Shown here: positions 17,191 to 25,229 of the stretch, in pieces
How the letters are laid out: each line of letters starts with the position of its first letter
How positions within the stretch are numbered: position 1 is the stretch's first letter
Assembly: GCF_001440475.1 (NCBI RefSeq)
Contig: NZ_LLYB01000086.1
Location: 48,758 to 87,911 of the forward strand
DNA: 39,154 bases
Source of the DNA: Bradyrhizobium lablabi
GTDB lineage: Bacteria > Pseudomonadota > Alphaproteobacteria > Rhizobiales > Xanthobacteraceae
Direction: 5' to 3'
Position numbers and translations under genes: made by a program
Notes under the pieces: generated by a model
Seen by the model: only the letters and a program-made list of their open reading frames with translations
The model's database searches: none
What the model was told of the DNA's origin: nothing

Positions 17191-18693
17191 ATGGGTCCGA
17201 CAGCAATACGACACGGTGCGGCTGTGTGTGAGAGTGTCACCATCTCCGCACCGGCGGTGCAGGACAATGACCGCGTCGTCGAGACCAGTATACCTGCGCG
17301 ACTCGATTGCTTGCAGTGGGGCGGTTTCCATACCCGCGTCGTGGCCGCGCTTGGCATCACCTGGATTCTGGACGGGCTGGAAGTCACGCTGGCCGGCGCT
17401 CTGTCGGGCGCGCTGAAGGAAAGCCCGACGTTGCAATTCTCGAACTTCGATGTCGGCCTTGCCAACAGCGCCTATCTCGCCGGCGCCGTGCTCGGCGCAC
17501 TCGGCTTCGGCTGGCTGACGGACCGGATCGGGCGCAAGAAACTGTTCTTCATCACGCTCGCGCTCTATCTCACCGCCACCGCCGCCACCGCGCTGTCGTG
17601 GAACGTCGCAAGTTACGCGCTGTTTCGCTTCCTGACCGGCGCGGGCATCGGCGGCGAATATACCGCGATCAACTCGACCATCCAGGAACTGGTGCCGGCG
17701 CGCTATCGCGGCTGGACCGATCTCGTGATCAACGGCAGCTTCTGGATCGGTGCCGCGATCGGCGCGGTGGCTGCCATCGTGCTGCTCGATCCCAAACTGC
17801 TCGCGCCCGATCTCGGCTGGCGGCTGGCATATTTCATCGGCGCAGCCCTTGGCCTGATTGTGTTCGTGATGCGGATGTGGATTCCGGAAAGCCCGCGCTG
17901 GCTGATGATCCACGGCCGTCCCGAGGAGGCGCACGCGATCGTCGACGACATCGAGAAAGCGTCGACGCGGCATCCGGATCATCCGGCCGATGAAATATTC
18001 CCCAAGATCAGGCTGAAGATGCGCAGCCACACGCCGTTGCGAGAGGTGGCGCATACGCTGCTCACGACCTATCGGCAGCGCTCGATGGTCGGTCTGGTGC
18101 TGATGGCCTCGCAGGCGTTCTTCTATAACGCGATCTTCTTCACTTTCGCGCTGGTGCTGACCGACTTCTTCGGCATCCCGGCCAACCATGTCGGCTGGTA
18201 CATCCTGCCCTTTGCTGCAGGCAATTTCCTCGGGCCGCTGCTGCTCGGTCGCCTGTTCGATACGCTCGGCCGGCGCGCGATGATCGTGACGACCTACGGC
18301 GTTTCGGGAATCTTGCTTGCGCTGTCGGGCTATCTGTTCTCGATCGGCGTTCTGACTGCGCAGACCCAGACCATCGCCTGGATGGTGATCTTCTTCTTTG
18401 CCTCGCCGGCGGCGAGCGCGGCCTATCTCACCGTCAGCGAGACGTTTCCGCTGGAGGTGCGCGCGCTGGCGATTGCGCTGTTCTATGCGATCGGAACGGG
18501 CATCGGCGGCGTGGCAGGGCCTGCGCTTTTCGGCGCGCTGATCGATACCGGATCGCGCAACAGTGTCTTCGCCGGCTACCTGTTCGGGTCGGCCTTGATG
18601 ATCGTGGCCGCGCTCGTTGCGTGGCGATATGCCGTGGCGGCCGAGCGCAAGTCGCTCGAATCTGTCGCACGGCCGCTCGCTTTTGTGGAGTAG
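17191..18693 (+). CDS. MFS transporter of the sugar/metabolite-proton symporter type
   Basis: A 500-residue transporter with about 12 membrane helices. The loop 2-3 signature GWLTDRIGRKK, the helix 4-5 motif GGEYTAINSTIQELVPARYRG and PESPRWL after helix 6 place it in the sugar-porter or aromatic-acid/metabolite branch of the family. It ends 6 bp before otsB and so forms a transcription unit with it. This suggests a role in osmotic or stress adaptation, such as uptake of a compatible solute or sugar (inference). The start is uncertain: the ATG at 17191 lacks a clear ribosome site; a TTG at 17122 and GTGs at 17224 and 17236 are in frame. Confidence 0.88.
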   Translation: MGPTAIRHGAAVCESVTISAPAVQDNDRVVETSIPARLDCLQWGGFHTRVVAALGITWILDGLEVTLAGALSGALKESPTLQFSNFDVGLANSAYLAGAVLGALGFGWLTDRIGRKKLFFITLALYLTATAATALSWNVASYALFRFLTGAGIGGEYTAINSTIQELVPARYRGWTDLVINGSFWIGAAIGAVAAIVLLDPKLLAPDLGWRLAYFIGAALGLIVFVMRMWIPESPRWLMIHGRPEEAHAIVDDIEKASTRHPDHPADEIFPKIRLKMRSHTPLREVAHTLLTTYRQRSMVGLVLMASQAFFYNAIFFTFALVLTDFFGIPANHVGWYILPFAAGNFLGPLLLGRLFDTLGRRAMIVTTYGVSGILLALSGYLFSIGVLTAQTQTIAWMVIFFFASPAASAAYLTVSETFPLEVRALAIALFYAIGTGIGGVAGPALFGALIDTGSRNSVFAGYLFGSALMIVAALVAWRYAVAAERKSLESVARPLAFVE

Positions 18694-18699
18694 GATGAG

Positions 18700-19536
18700 A
18701 TGAACGAGGATCTGCTGGAAATGCCGTTGGAAGAAGATATCGTCCGCGAAGACGAAGCTGCGCCGGAAACCGTGCCGGTGCCGCGCTCGCTGGTGCCGCA
18801 TCTGAGCGAGACTGCCGTTCTGCTCGACATCGACGGCACGCTGCTCGATCTGATGCCGACGCCGCGCGAAGTCTGGGTGCCGCCGGGGCTGGTGAAGACG
18901 CTGAACCGCCTGCTGGTGCGAACCAATGGCGCGCTCGCGCTGGTCAGCGGACGCTCGCTCAACGACATCGATCTGATTTTCGCGCCGGATCAGTTTCCGG
19001 CTGTCGGCGGCCATGGCGCCGAGATGCGGATCGAGGCCGACAGCGAGTCGGTGGACGCCCATGCGCCGCCGCTAGACAAGGAATTGAAGCGCCGGCTGGC
19101 CGCTATCGCAAAACTTAGCCCGGGAATATTGCTGGAAGACAAGGGCTATTCGCTGGCACTGCATTACCGCCTCGCGCCGCACGCCGAGAAGGCGATCTAT
19201 GCCGCGGTTTCGCTGATCAGGGCGGATCTGCCCAACGCGCCGATCGAGGTGCTGCCCGGCAAATGCGTTTGCGAGATCAAGCATTCCGGCTTCACCAAGG
19301 CGAGCGGCGTGCGCGAATTGATGACGCGCGAGCCGTTCAAGGGCCGCCGTCCGTTCTTCATCGGCGACGATGTCACCGACGAAACGGTATTTGCGATCAT
19401 GCCTGATCTCGATGGCCTTGCCTTCTCGGTCGGTCGTCGCGCCAAGGGCGTTGCGGGACACTTCGATGCGCCGAGCGACGTGCGTGAGTTCCTCGCGCAC
19501 TTGCTTGACGATGAAAGGGACGCAGCGCTGCCATAA
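18700..19536 (+). CDS. otsB: Trehalose-6-phosphate phosphatase
   Basis: A 278-residue HAD-superfamily phosphatase that releases trehalose from trehalose 6-phosphate. The nucleophile motif DIDGTLLD (D43 and D45) and the late acidic motif GDDVTDE (D223, D224) are intact, and a cap domain lies between them. The first 35 residues are an acidic extension. The ATG at 18700 overlaps GGATGAG, a fair ribosome site. It is tightly coupled to the upstream MFS gene. otsA follows after 196 bp with its own promoter candidate, so the two enzymes may be expressed from separate stress promoters. Confidence 0.95.
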   Translation: MNEDLLEMPLEEDIVREDEAAPETVPVPRSLVPHLSETAVLLDIDGTLLDLMPTPREVWVPPGLVKTLNRLLVRTNGALALVSGRSLNDIDLIFAPDQFPAVGGHGAEMRIEADSESVDAHAPPLDKELKRRLAAIAKLSPGILLEDKGYSLALHYRLAPHAEKAIYAAVSLIRADLPNAPIEVLPGKCVCEIKHSGFTKASGVRELMTREPFKGRRPFFIGDDVTDETVFAIMPDLDGLAFSVGRRAKGVAGHFDAPSDVREFLAHLLDDERDAALP

Positions 19537-19678
19537 TGTTTTTCGTCTCGTCGGCTTTCGAACATAGATTCTCGCGCTTCACGCCGAGGTTCACGACAAA
19601 ATTTATTTTTCGTGAGTTCCGGTGAGTTCCTGCACGTCGCAGCCCGAATTTGGTTTCAATTCGTTGAAAGGGTGATCA

Positions 19679-19703
19679 GGAACCATATTGATGAACGGTT
19701 GTT
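19679..19703 (+). promoter_or_regulatory. EcfG-like promoter candidate before otsA
   Basis: GGAAC (19679-19683), 16 bp, then TGTT (19700-19703), one mismatch from CGTT and fully consistent with the looser GGAAC-N18-TT rule used for RpoE2. It lies 30 bp before the otsA TTG start in an AT-richer gap. Confidence 0.5.
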
Positions 19704-19732
19704 AACCGCGGCGTACCAACGGGAGGGGACCT

Positions 19733-21193
19733 TTGAACCTCGTCGTCGTTTCTAACCGCGTTTCGCGCGGAAAACCCAACGAACCCATGACGGGGGGACT
19801 CGCCGCGGCGTTGTTGCCGATCGTTGAGAAGTCGGGTGCCATCTGGGTTGGTTCCTCGGGGCGGGTCCGCGACGGGAACCAGAAGGAACCCTTTGCCGAA
19901 GTCGAGGCGCTGGGCGCCGGCGCGCTGGCGATGCTGGATCTGCCGGCTGCGCATTACGGCGGCTATTACGAAGGCTTTGCCAACTCCGCGTTATGGCCGG
20001 CGCTGCATTCGCGCGCCGATCTGATTCGCGCCTCGCAGGAGGACTATCTCAGCTATCGCGAAGTGAACGCCTTCATGGCGCGTGCGCTGCTGCGATTCCG
20101 CAAAACCGATTCCGCGTTCTGGGTGCAGGATTACCATTTCCTGGCGCTCGGCGCCGAACTGCGCGATCTCGGCGTCACCGAGCCGATCGGCTTCTTCCTC
20201 CACACGCCGTGGCCGGCGCGTTCGGTGATATCAGGCGTGCCGCATCATCGCGAACTGATCGAGGCGATGCTGGCCTATGATCTGATCGGTTTCCAGACCG
20301 AGGAAGATTGCGAGAACTTCGTGTCCTACGCGCAGTCCGATCTCGGCCTCGTCGTGCATGACGGCGTGATCATCTCGCGCTACGGAAGGACGCGCGCCGC
20401 GGTATTTCCGATCGGCATCGATCCGAAGCAGTTCGCCCAGTTGGCGATGAAGGCATCGACCCATCCGGATGTCTCGCGGCTGCGGCGCAGCCTGAACGGC
20501 GAGAAGCTCGCGATCGGCGTCGACCGTCTCGACTATTCCAAGGGCCTGATCAACCGCATCAAGGCGTTCGACCGGATGTGGACGCTGCATCCGCAGCTTT
20601 CGCGCACCGTCTCGCTGCTGCAGATCGCGACGCCTTCGCGCGGCGCAATCGAGGCCTATGGCAATCTGCAGAGCGAGGTCGCCAGGCTCGTCACCGACGT
20701 CAACGGCCAGCATGGCGAGGTCGACTGGACGCCGATCCGATATCTCAACAAGGGCTACGGCCAGGCCGTGCTTGCGGGCCTCTATCGCACTGCGCAGGTC
20801 GGCGTGGTGACGCCGCTGCAGGACGGCATGAACCTCGTCGCCAAGGAATATGTCGCCGCGCAAAACCCGGTCGACCCCGGCGTGCTCGTGCTGTCGAAAT
20901 TCGCCGGCGCCGCCAACGAACTCGACACGGCATTGCTGGTCAATCCGCACGACATCGACAGCATGGCGCGCACCATTGCCATCGCGTTGTCGATGCCGCT
21001 CACCGAACGGCGGATGCGCTGGGAAGCGATGATGGCGAAGCTGCGCGGCCATACGATCCAGCAATGGTTCGCCGACTTCACCGACGCGCTGCACGACTGC
21101 CAGCTCGACAAGAGCGAGTTGGCGCCTGTGATGACGGAGCCAGCGCTATGGCCGCTTCGCTCCGCCACCAATGGCAACGCGCGGTATCATTAG
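19733..21193 (+). CDS. otsA: Trehalose-6-phosphate synthase
   Basis: A 486-residue GT20 glycosyltransferase that joins UDP-glucose and glucose 6-phosphate. Typical motifs are the N-terminal NLVVVSNRVSRG, the GGLAAAL loop, WVQDYHFLALGAELR, GFFLHTPWPA, the RLDYSKGL loop and, near the end, DGMNLVAKEYVAAQ. The start is a TTG at 19733, supported by GGGAGGGG a few bases upstream and by the family's conserved N-terminus; no ATG fits. It completes the two-step OtsA/OtsB trehalose pathway with the gene before it. A palindromic repeat follows the stop. Confidence 0.97.
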   Translation: MNLVVVSNRVSRGKPNEPMTGGLAAALLPIVEKSGAIWVGSSGRVRDGNQKEPFAEVEALGAGALAMLDLPAAHYGGYYEGFANSALWPALHSRADLIRASQEDYLSYREVNAFMARALLRFRKTDSAFWVQDYHFLALGAELRDLGVTEPIGFFLHTPWPARSVISGVPHHRELIEAMLAYDLIGFQTEEDCENFVSYAQSDLGLVVHDGVIISRYGRTRAAVFPIGIDPKQFAQLAMKASTHPDVSRLRRSLNGEKLAIGVDRLDYSKGLINRIKAFDRMWTLHPQLSRTVSLLQIATPSRGAIEAYGNLQSEVARLVTDVNGQHGEVDWTPIRYLNKGYGQAVLAGLYRTAQVGVVTPLQDGMNLVAKEYVAAQNPVDPGVLVLSKFAGAANELDTALLVNPHDIDSMARTIAIALSMPLTERRMRWEAMMAKLRGHTIQQWFADFTDALHDCQLDKSELAPVMTEPALWPLRSATNGNARYH

Positions 21194-21223
21194 TGCGGCT
21201 GCAGTTTACTCCTGCGCTATGTT

Positions 21224-21316
21224 CCTCATCCTGAGGAGCCGCGTAGCGGCGTCTCGAAGGATGCAGGCCCGTGGCCTCATGGTTCGAGACGCGCTACGCG
21301 CTCCTCACCATGAGGG
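21224..21316. repeat. Palindromic repeat (CTCATCCTGAGGAGC/GTCTCGAA family), copy 2
   Basis: CCTCATCCTGAGGAGC, GTCTCGAAGGATG, CATGGTTCGAGACGCGC and GCTCCTCACCATGAGGG appear in order, the same building blocks as at 6900-6995. It lies between otsA and the convergent small secreted-protein gene. Confidence 0.85.
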
Positions 21317-21357
21317 TTCCAAGTCAGTGTGCTCGGCAAAACCTAGGCCGGCCCGGC

Positions 21358-21702
21358 CTAATAACAATACGACACGCCATCCAGCACCGGGCAACGCGCC
21401 TTGCTCGGCGCGCTCGGATTCTCCATCGGTACGTAGCCGCCCTTGCCGTTGCCGGCGAACACGCCGGGGCCGATCACGACGGACGACTTGTTGCCGATGA
21501 TGACGCTCGGATGCGGCGAGGCCAGCCTCGATTTCGAGCCGTCGGCCCACACGATGGAGTCGCCCGCAAAGATGCCGCGTCGGCCGTCGTCACAGGTCAC
21601 GTCTACGCCCTGCTTGGTGCAGGCCTGCGCCAGCGCCGGGCCGGCCGCGGCGGCCGCGAAAGTTGCGACCAGAGCCGAGAGCAGGAGCGTCCGTGCGATC
21701 AT
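21358..21702 (-). CDS. Small secreted protein of unknown function
   Basis: A 114-residue protein with a clear Sec signal peptide (MIARTLLLSALVATFAAAAA, cleavage likely after ALA-Q-A at about 27). The mature part of about 87 residues has four cysteines (CTKQGVDVTCDD near its start, C and C near the SYCY end), enough for two disulfides in the periplasm, and is glycine- and serine-rich with VIIGNKSSVVIGPG. I recognise no family. It stands alone between otsA (convergent) and tRNA-Ser. Codon use looks like that of its neighbours, so it appears to be a real gene. Confidence 0.75.
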   Translation of the reverse strand: MIARTLLLSALVATFAAAAAGPALAQACTKQGVDVTCDDGRRGIFAGDSIVWADGSKSRLASPHPSVIIGNKSSVVIGPGVFAGNGKGGYVPMENPSAPSKARCPVLDGVSYCY

Positions 21703-21901
21703 TATGCGTCCTCCATCAATTCCGCTGCCACTTATCGTCGTCGATCGTGGCCGGATTCCGGTTCAAGGCCCGGCAAAGCGCCTGACATCCGATGCCGGAC
21801 GTCTAGAATTTCCAAACAAATTCAATGAATTGGGGAAATTTTAGCCGTGGTGGCCGGCGTCCCTTGCAAAATCAGTGCTGCCCCTTCAAGAGAGGGCCTC
21901 C

Positions 21902-21991
21902 GGAGAGATGGCCGAGTGGCTTAAGGCGCACGCTTGGAAAGCGTGTGTGCGGGAAACCGTACCGTGGGTTCGAATCCCACTCTCTCCGCCA
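21902..21991 (+). tRNA. tRNA-Ser (anticodon GGA)
   Basis: The acceptor stem GGAGAGA/TCTCTCC is perfect. The anticodon stem CACGC/GCGTG encloses loop TTGGAAA with anticodon GGA at 21936-21938. A long variable arm (class II, as expected for serine) and a T arm GTGGG-TTCGAAT-CCCAC are present. CCA is encoded at 21989-21991. An insertion-sequence remnant begins about 10 bp past the 3' end. Confidence 0.96.
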
Positions 21992-22000
21992 TCTGTGCAG

Positions 22001-22130
22001 TGTCCAGCCCGGAGACATAGGTAACGGGTCGTACCTAAGACATGGGTGACAACCTCGTGCCGAGCGGGTTGCAGGGTTTCTGCTCCATGTCGAAGTATCC
22101 CAAATCGTAGTGCATGAAGCTGACGCGTCG
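22001..22130 (-). mobile_element. IS481-type element remnant (3' end of transposase and terminus)
   Basis: On the minus strand, 22130-22035 encodes VSFMHYDLGYFDMEQK...NPLGTRLSPMS and a stop, which looks like the C-terminal tail of rhizobial IS481-family transposases. Past the stop lie GACATAGGTAAC (22014-22025) and GACATGGGTGAC (22039-22050), the kind of subterminal repeats found in such elements, and a TGTCCAGCCCGGAGACA end at 22001. Nothing of the catalytic core remains, so this is a fossil. The sequence between it and 22318 has no further recognisable gene. Confidence 0.6.
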
Positions 22131-22318
22131 GGACGGCGGCGGCGAGAATGAGATATCCCGCAAACATCCGCCAACTCGGCTGTCTACCGAACCCGTCCTC
22201 CGCATGCGCGAAAGCCGGCTACCGGATCTGACCTCACCCGGCTTGTTGACCCACCATATCGGGTCCCGTACAGGTTGCATTGGGGACATTGTGGCCAAAT
22301 AGTCTTGGACCGGGGCAG

Positions 22319-23011
22319 ATGATAAAGTTGCCTGAGAGAGTTGACCGACGCCTGTTCTGGACATGGGCCATCCCATTGGTGATCGCGCATTTGGTGTTGT
22401 CCGGCGCCGCAATGGCAGGCGTCAACGGAATGGGCGCGGTCGATACGCTTATTATCATTATGCTTGCCGCGTTGGTGGCGTACCGGTTTCGTGACATCGG
22501 TTGGCGAGGCTGGATCGGCGGATCGTTCGTGATCGCGACCATGCTGGTCGCTCCGCTCGCGGTCGCCGCGCATGCGATCGCAAACAATCTCCGGCCCGCC
22601 CAATTCATGGAAGTGATGAACGAGGTCGGCCTAGTCACCGGCGTTGCAAATCTCGTGCTGCTGGCGGTCGCTGGTTACGTGCAGAGCAGCAGGCTGGAGG
22701 CGCCAATCCCTGCCGACCCGTTCGTCGAAGCCTTGCAACCACTGGCCGAAGGGAGTTCGCCACGAGTTGCGGCGAACGAGCCTCGCGTGCCAAATGTCTT
22801 TGCAGTGAGTGCCGCAATCATCGTGCTGGTGGTGGTGGGGATTTCCATCACTTTTTTGATTCCGCGTCCCTTTGCGACCAGATCAACTCCATCTGCTCCG
22901 TCACAGGCCAGCATTCAGGGTCTGCAGACCCAGAGCAATGGCTTGACCAAGGACACCAACGATTTCCTGCGGCAGCTTTCGCAGCATCCTCCTCGGCCGG
23001 CAAGGCAATAG
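22319..23011 (+). CDS. Membrane protein of unknown function
   Basis: A 230-residue protein with five likely membrane helices: four in the first 130 residues (WAIPLVIAHLVLSG, TLIIIMLAALVAY, GSFVIATMLVAPLAV, GLVTGVANLVLLAVAG) and one near residues 160-182 (VFAVSAAIIVLVVVGISITF). A 40-residue polar, Ser/Thr/Gln-rich tail follows. I recognise no family. The ATG at 22319 follows GGGGCAG; a TTG at 22280 is open but lies in the degenerate sequence after the IS remnant. It sits alone between tRNA-Ser/IS debris and a convergent L,D-transpeptidase gene, so it may be part of an acquired segment (inference). Confidence 0.65.
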   Translation: MIKLPERVDRRLFWTWAIPLVIAHLVLSGAAMAGVNGMGAVDTLIIIMLAALVAYRFRDIGWRGWIGGSFVIATMLVAPLAVAAHAIANNLRPAQFMEVMNEVGLVTGVANLVLLAVAGYVQSSRLEAPIPADPFVEALQPLAEGSSPRVAANEPRVPNVFAVSAAIIVLVVVGISITFLIPRPFATRSTPSAPSQASIQGLQTQSNGLTKDTNDFLRQLSQHPPRPARQ

Positions 23012-23080
23012 CTCCGAAGTGGTTACGGTGACCGTCGTGATGTGCTGATGATCCCAGCTGACGTAGGACAAGTATTTAGT

Positions 23081-24181
23081 CTAGCACCGTCCCGACGGGA
23101 AACTCGCACGGGCCGCATCACACACAACCGTTTTGGAGAACGGGGTGCCAAACCATTTGCTCGTCAACGAGCCGTCCTTGTCGATCCAGGGGACCGGCGG
23201 CAGTTGCGGCAGATACGACGCATACGGCATTACTTTCGCAAGCGTCACTCGGCCCGGAAACTGGGCGAGGAACGCCTTGTTCATTCCGCCGTCCAGGCCG
23301 CTGTAGATCGGGGCGGCCGGCGCATTGTCTTCAAGCAATCGCGCGTATTCGAGGTCGTCGGCGCGCCGCTTCTCCTGCGCCCGCCGCGCGATTTCCGGAT
23401 TGACGACCAAGGGGGGACATTTTTCGGTAGCGTTGAACACGAGCGGCGACGGCGAATTCGGGGGAGGTTGCGCATCGAATACATAGCGGCGGTTGCACAC
23501 ATCCACTTTGGGTTCGCGTTGCGTCGTCTCGAAATGGTCGTTGCCGACCTTGAGCATTTTCCAGAAGGAGAGGTTGGGACTATTTCGATGCCGCGCCAGA
23601 TTCGAAGGCGTCAGGCGGAACGGGTAGGCCTGCACCTGGAACGACGGCCGGCCGCTGAGTGAGTCGCGCGCCAGAGAATAGATCTCGCTGATCTGTTCGT
23701 CGGTCATGGCATAGCAACCGCTCGACCAGCAGTCGCCGTGGATCATCAGGAAGCTGCCGTTGCGCTTGTTCGCCTTGTCAAAACTGTTGGGGTAGCCGAG
23801 GTTGATCGAGAGATAGAAGTTGGAGTTGGGATTCATCAACTCGGGCGTAATCGTATAATACCCTTCGGGAGCCTGCCGGTCGCCCTCGTACAATTTCGGC
23901 CCGAGATCGCCCGACCACCGGCAGATCGGATAGGTCTTGAGGATCTGGAAGCGGCCGCTCGTGTCCTGTTTCCAGACTTCGAGCTCCGCCTCTTCCTTGA
24001 AAAGACGGATAACGATCGGCGAATATTTCGGCATCTTCTTCTGTTCGAGCAGCGCGAGCAGCTCGGGCGGCAGCTCCTGTGTTGCCTTGGCCGGCAACGG
24101 TTTTGTGCTTTGGCCAAGGCACGTGACAGGCGTCAACGCCGCGGCAACAGCGGCCGCCAGCACCAGTGCACGTCGGGCCAT
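23081..24181 (-). CDS. L,D-transpeptidase, YafK-type (YkuD fold)
   Basis: A 366-residue exported protein. Residues 1-24 form a signal peptide (ARRALVLAAAVAAALTPVT). The catalytic block is HGDCWSSGCYAMTDEQI, with H148 and the nucleophile C156, the YafK/DpaA variant of the YkuD motif. IRLFKEEAELEVW and EGYYTI upstream are also typical. Family members cross-link peptidoglycan, attach or release Braun-type lipoproteins, or cleave the tetrapeptide link; the exact reaction here is open. The C-terminal 120 residues have extra cysteines and no clear motif. I chose the ATG at 24181 as the start of the signal peptide; it lies 43 bp after the nitroreductase stop, so the two may share a transcript. Confidence 0.88.
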   Translation of the reverse strand: MARRALVLAAAVAAALTPVTCLGQSTKPLPAKATQELPPELLALLEQKKMPKYSPIVIRLFKEEAELEVWKQDTSGRFQILKTYPICRWSGDLGPKLYEGDRQAPEGYYTITPELMNPNSNFYLSINLGYPNSFDKANKRNGSFLMIHGDCWSSGCYAMTDEQISEIYSLARDSLSGRPSFQVQAYPFRLTPSNLARHRNSPNLSFWKMLKVGNDHFETTQREPKVDVCNRRYVFDAQPPPNSPSPLVFNATEKCPPLVVNPEIARRAQEKRRADDLEYARLLEDNAPAAPIYSGLDGGMNKAFLAQFPGRVTLAKVMPYASYLPQLPPVPWIDKDGSLTSKWFGTPFSKTVVCDAARASFPSGRC

Positions 24182-24224
24182 CGCGCGGATCACTGCTGCA
24201 TCTCCAGCCGTTTCGTCCGCGCGC

Positions 24225-24902
24225 CTACTTCTCGAACCCGACGAACACCGTGGCTTCCTCGACGGACTTCCGCTCCGACACCACCGCATTCGCCGGAAAG
24301 GTTTCATCCGGCCAACCCAGCGCGATGCTTTTCATGATGACCTGATCGTCGGCGATCCCTGCGTGCTCGCGTACCACGGGGGATTGCATGATGCCCTGGC
24401 TGTTGATGACGGCGCCCAGCCCGCGGGACCAGGCGGCATTGACGAGCGCGGTCGCCACGGCGCCGCAATCGAAGGGCGTATCGTCGCTGCCATCAAGCAC
24501 GCGGTCATAGGTGATGATCACGCAGACGGGCGCGTCGAATTGACGGAAGCCGCGCAGTACCCAGTCCTGGCGCTTCTCCTTGTTGTCGCGCTCGATTCCC
24601 ATGGCGGAGAATAATTGCTTGGCGACGCCGACCTGCCTGTCGCGGTGCTTGCCTGCGAAGGGCTGCCCGGTACGGAATTCGCGCGATTGCGGTATGCCCG
24701 CCACCATCCGCTCGGTGTTGCCGGCGCGGATCCGATCCAGCGGTTCGCCTGATATGACGTAGAAATTCCAGGGCTGGGTGTTCATCGACGATGGGGCGCG
24801 CATCGCCAGACCAATGATTTCCGCAATCAGCGCCTTGGGTACCGGATCGGGTTTGTAACCGCGGATACTCCGGCGACCGAGAATAACGTCATCAAACAGC
24901 AT
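24225..24902 (-). CDS. Nitroreductase family protein
   Basis: A 225-residue FMN-dependent nitroreductase. Residues 6-16 hold VILGRRSIRGY (FMN phosphate contact), and APSSMNTQPWNFYVISGEP is the family's flavin-binding motif. The C-terminal IALGWPDE motif is also typical (usually GYPDE). Such enzymes reduce nitro groups, quinones or enones with NAD(P)H. The ATG at 24902 gives the usual length; the frame remains open for another 97 codons upstream, to 25193, with an Arg-rich composition that I regard as non-coding, although an ATG in it (25010) would add 36 residues. It may be co-transcribed with the L,D-transpeptidase gene. Confidence 0.92.
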   Translation of the reverse strand: MLFDDVILGRRSIRGYKPDPVPKALIAEIIGLAMRAPSSMNTQPWNFYVISGEPLDRIRAGNTERMVAGIPQSREFRTGQPFAGKHRDRQVGVAKQLFSAMGIERDNKEKRQDWVLRGFRQFDAPVCVIITYDRVLDGSDDTPFDCGAVATALVNAAWSRGLGAVINSQGIMQSPVVREHAGIADDQVIMKSIALGWPDETFPANAVVSERKSVEEATVFVGFEK

Positions 24903-25229
24903 CTGTGGGATTTCCCTGACAAGTTCTGAAACAACCGGGATTTTCGCGGTTTCTGCACTCTCGCGCAAGCGACGGCGGCGTGTCCTCAACGGTCTAGCCA
25001 CGCGGAACATGATCGCATCGATGTCGCGCGCACGCAGTCGTTTAGCGAATTCTGGGATGATCAAATTGTGCCGCTGATTTGCCCGACGTGTCAAATTTTC
25101 GGTCCAGGCCGCCGGTTGCGGCGGCCGCCGGCTACTTTGCATGGGGTTGTTTTCGATATTTTTGGTGGGAGCCGCGGCGACTAGGCGCGGCATGCCCGCG
25201 ACGAGAGCGTGCGACGGCGGGCTGCTCCT
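24903..25229. other. Gap between nitroreductase and dgoA without a clear gene
   Basis: About 330 bp. It holds a minus-strand open frame continuous with the nitroreductase but of unlikely composition, and short antisense frames. I see no RNA gene, palindrome or terminator of note. It should contain the nitroreductase promoter and the dgo operon end. Confidence 0.5.

Noticed and set aside
17600..17624. GGAAC-N16-TGTT inside the MFS gene
   Set aside because: It lies in the middle of coding sequence with no gene start after it and has an imperfect -10; likely chance. It also cautions that the otsA site, with the same mismatch, is weaker than the other two.
17098..19062. Minus-strand open frame of 654 codons opposite the MFS-otsB genes
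   Set aside because: The plus strand carries convincing transporter and phosphatase motifs; the antisense frame is a high-GC shadow.
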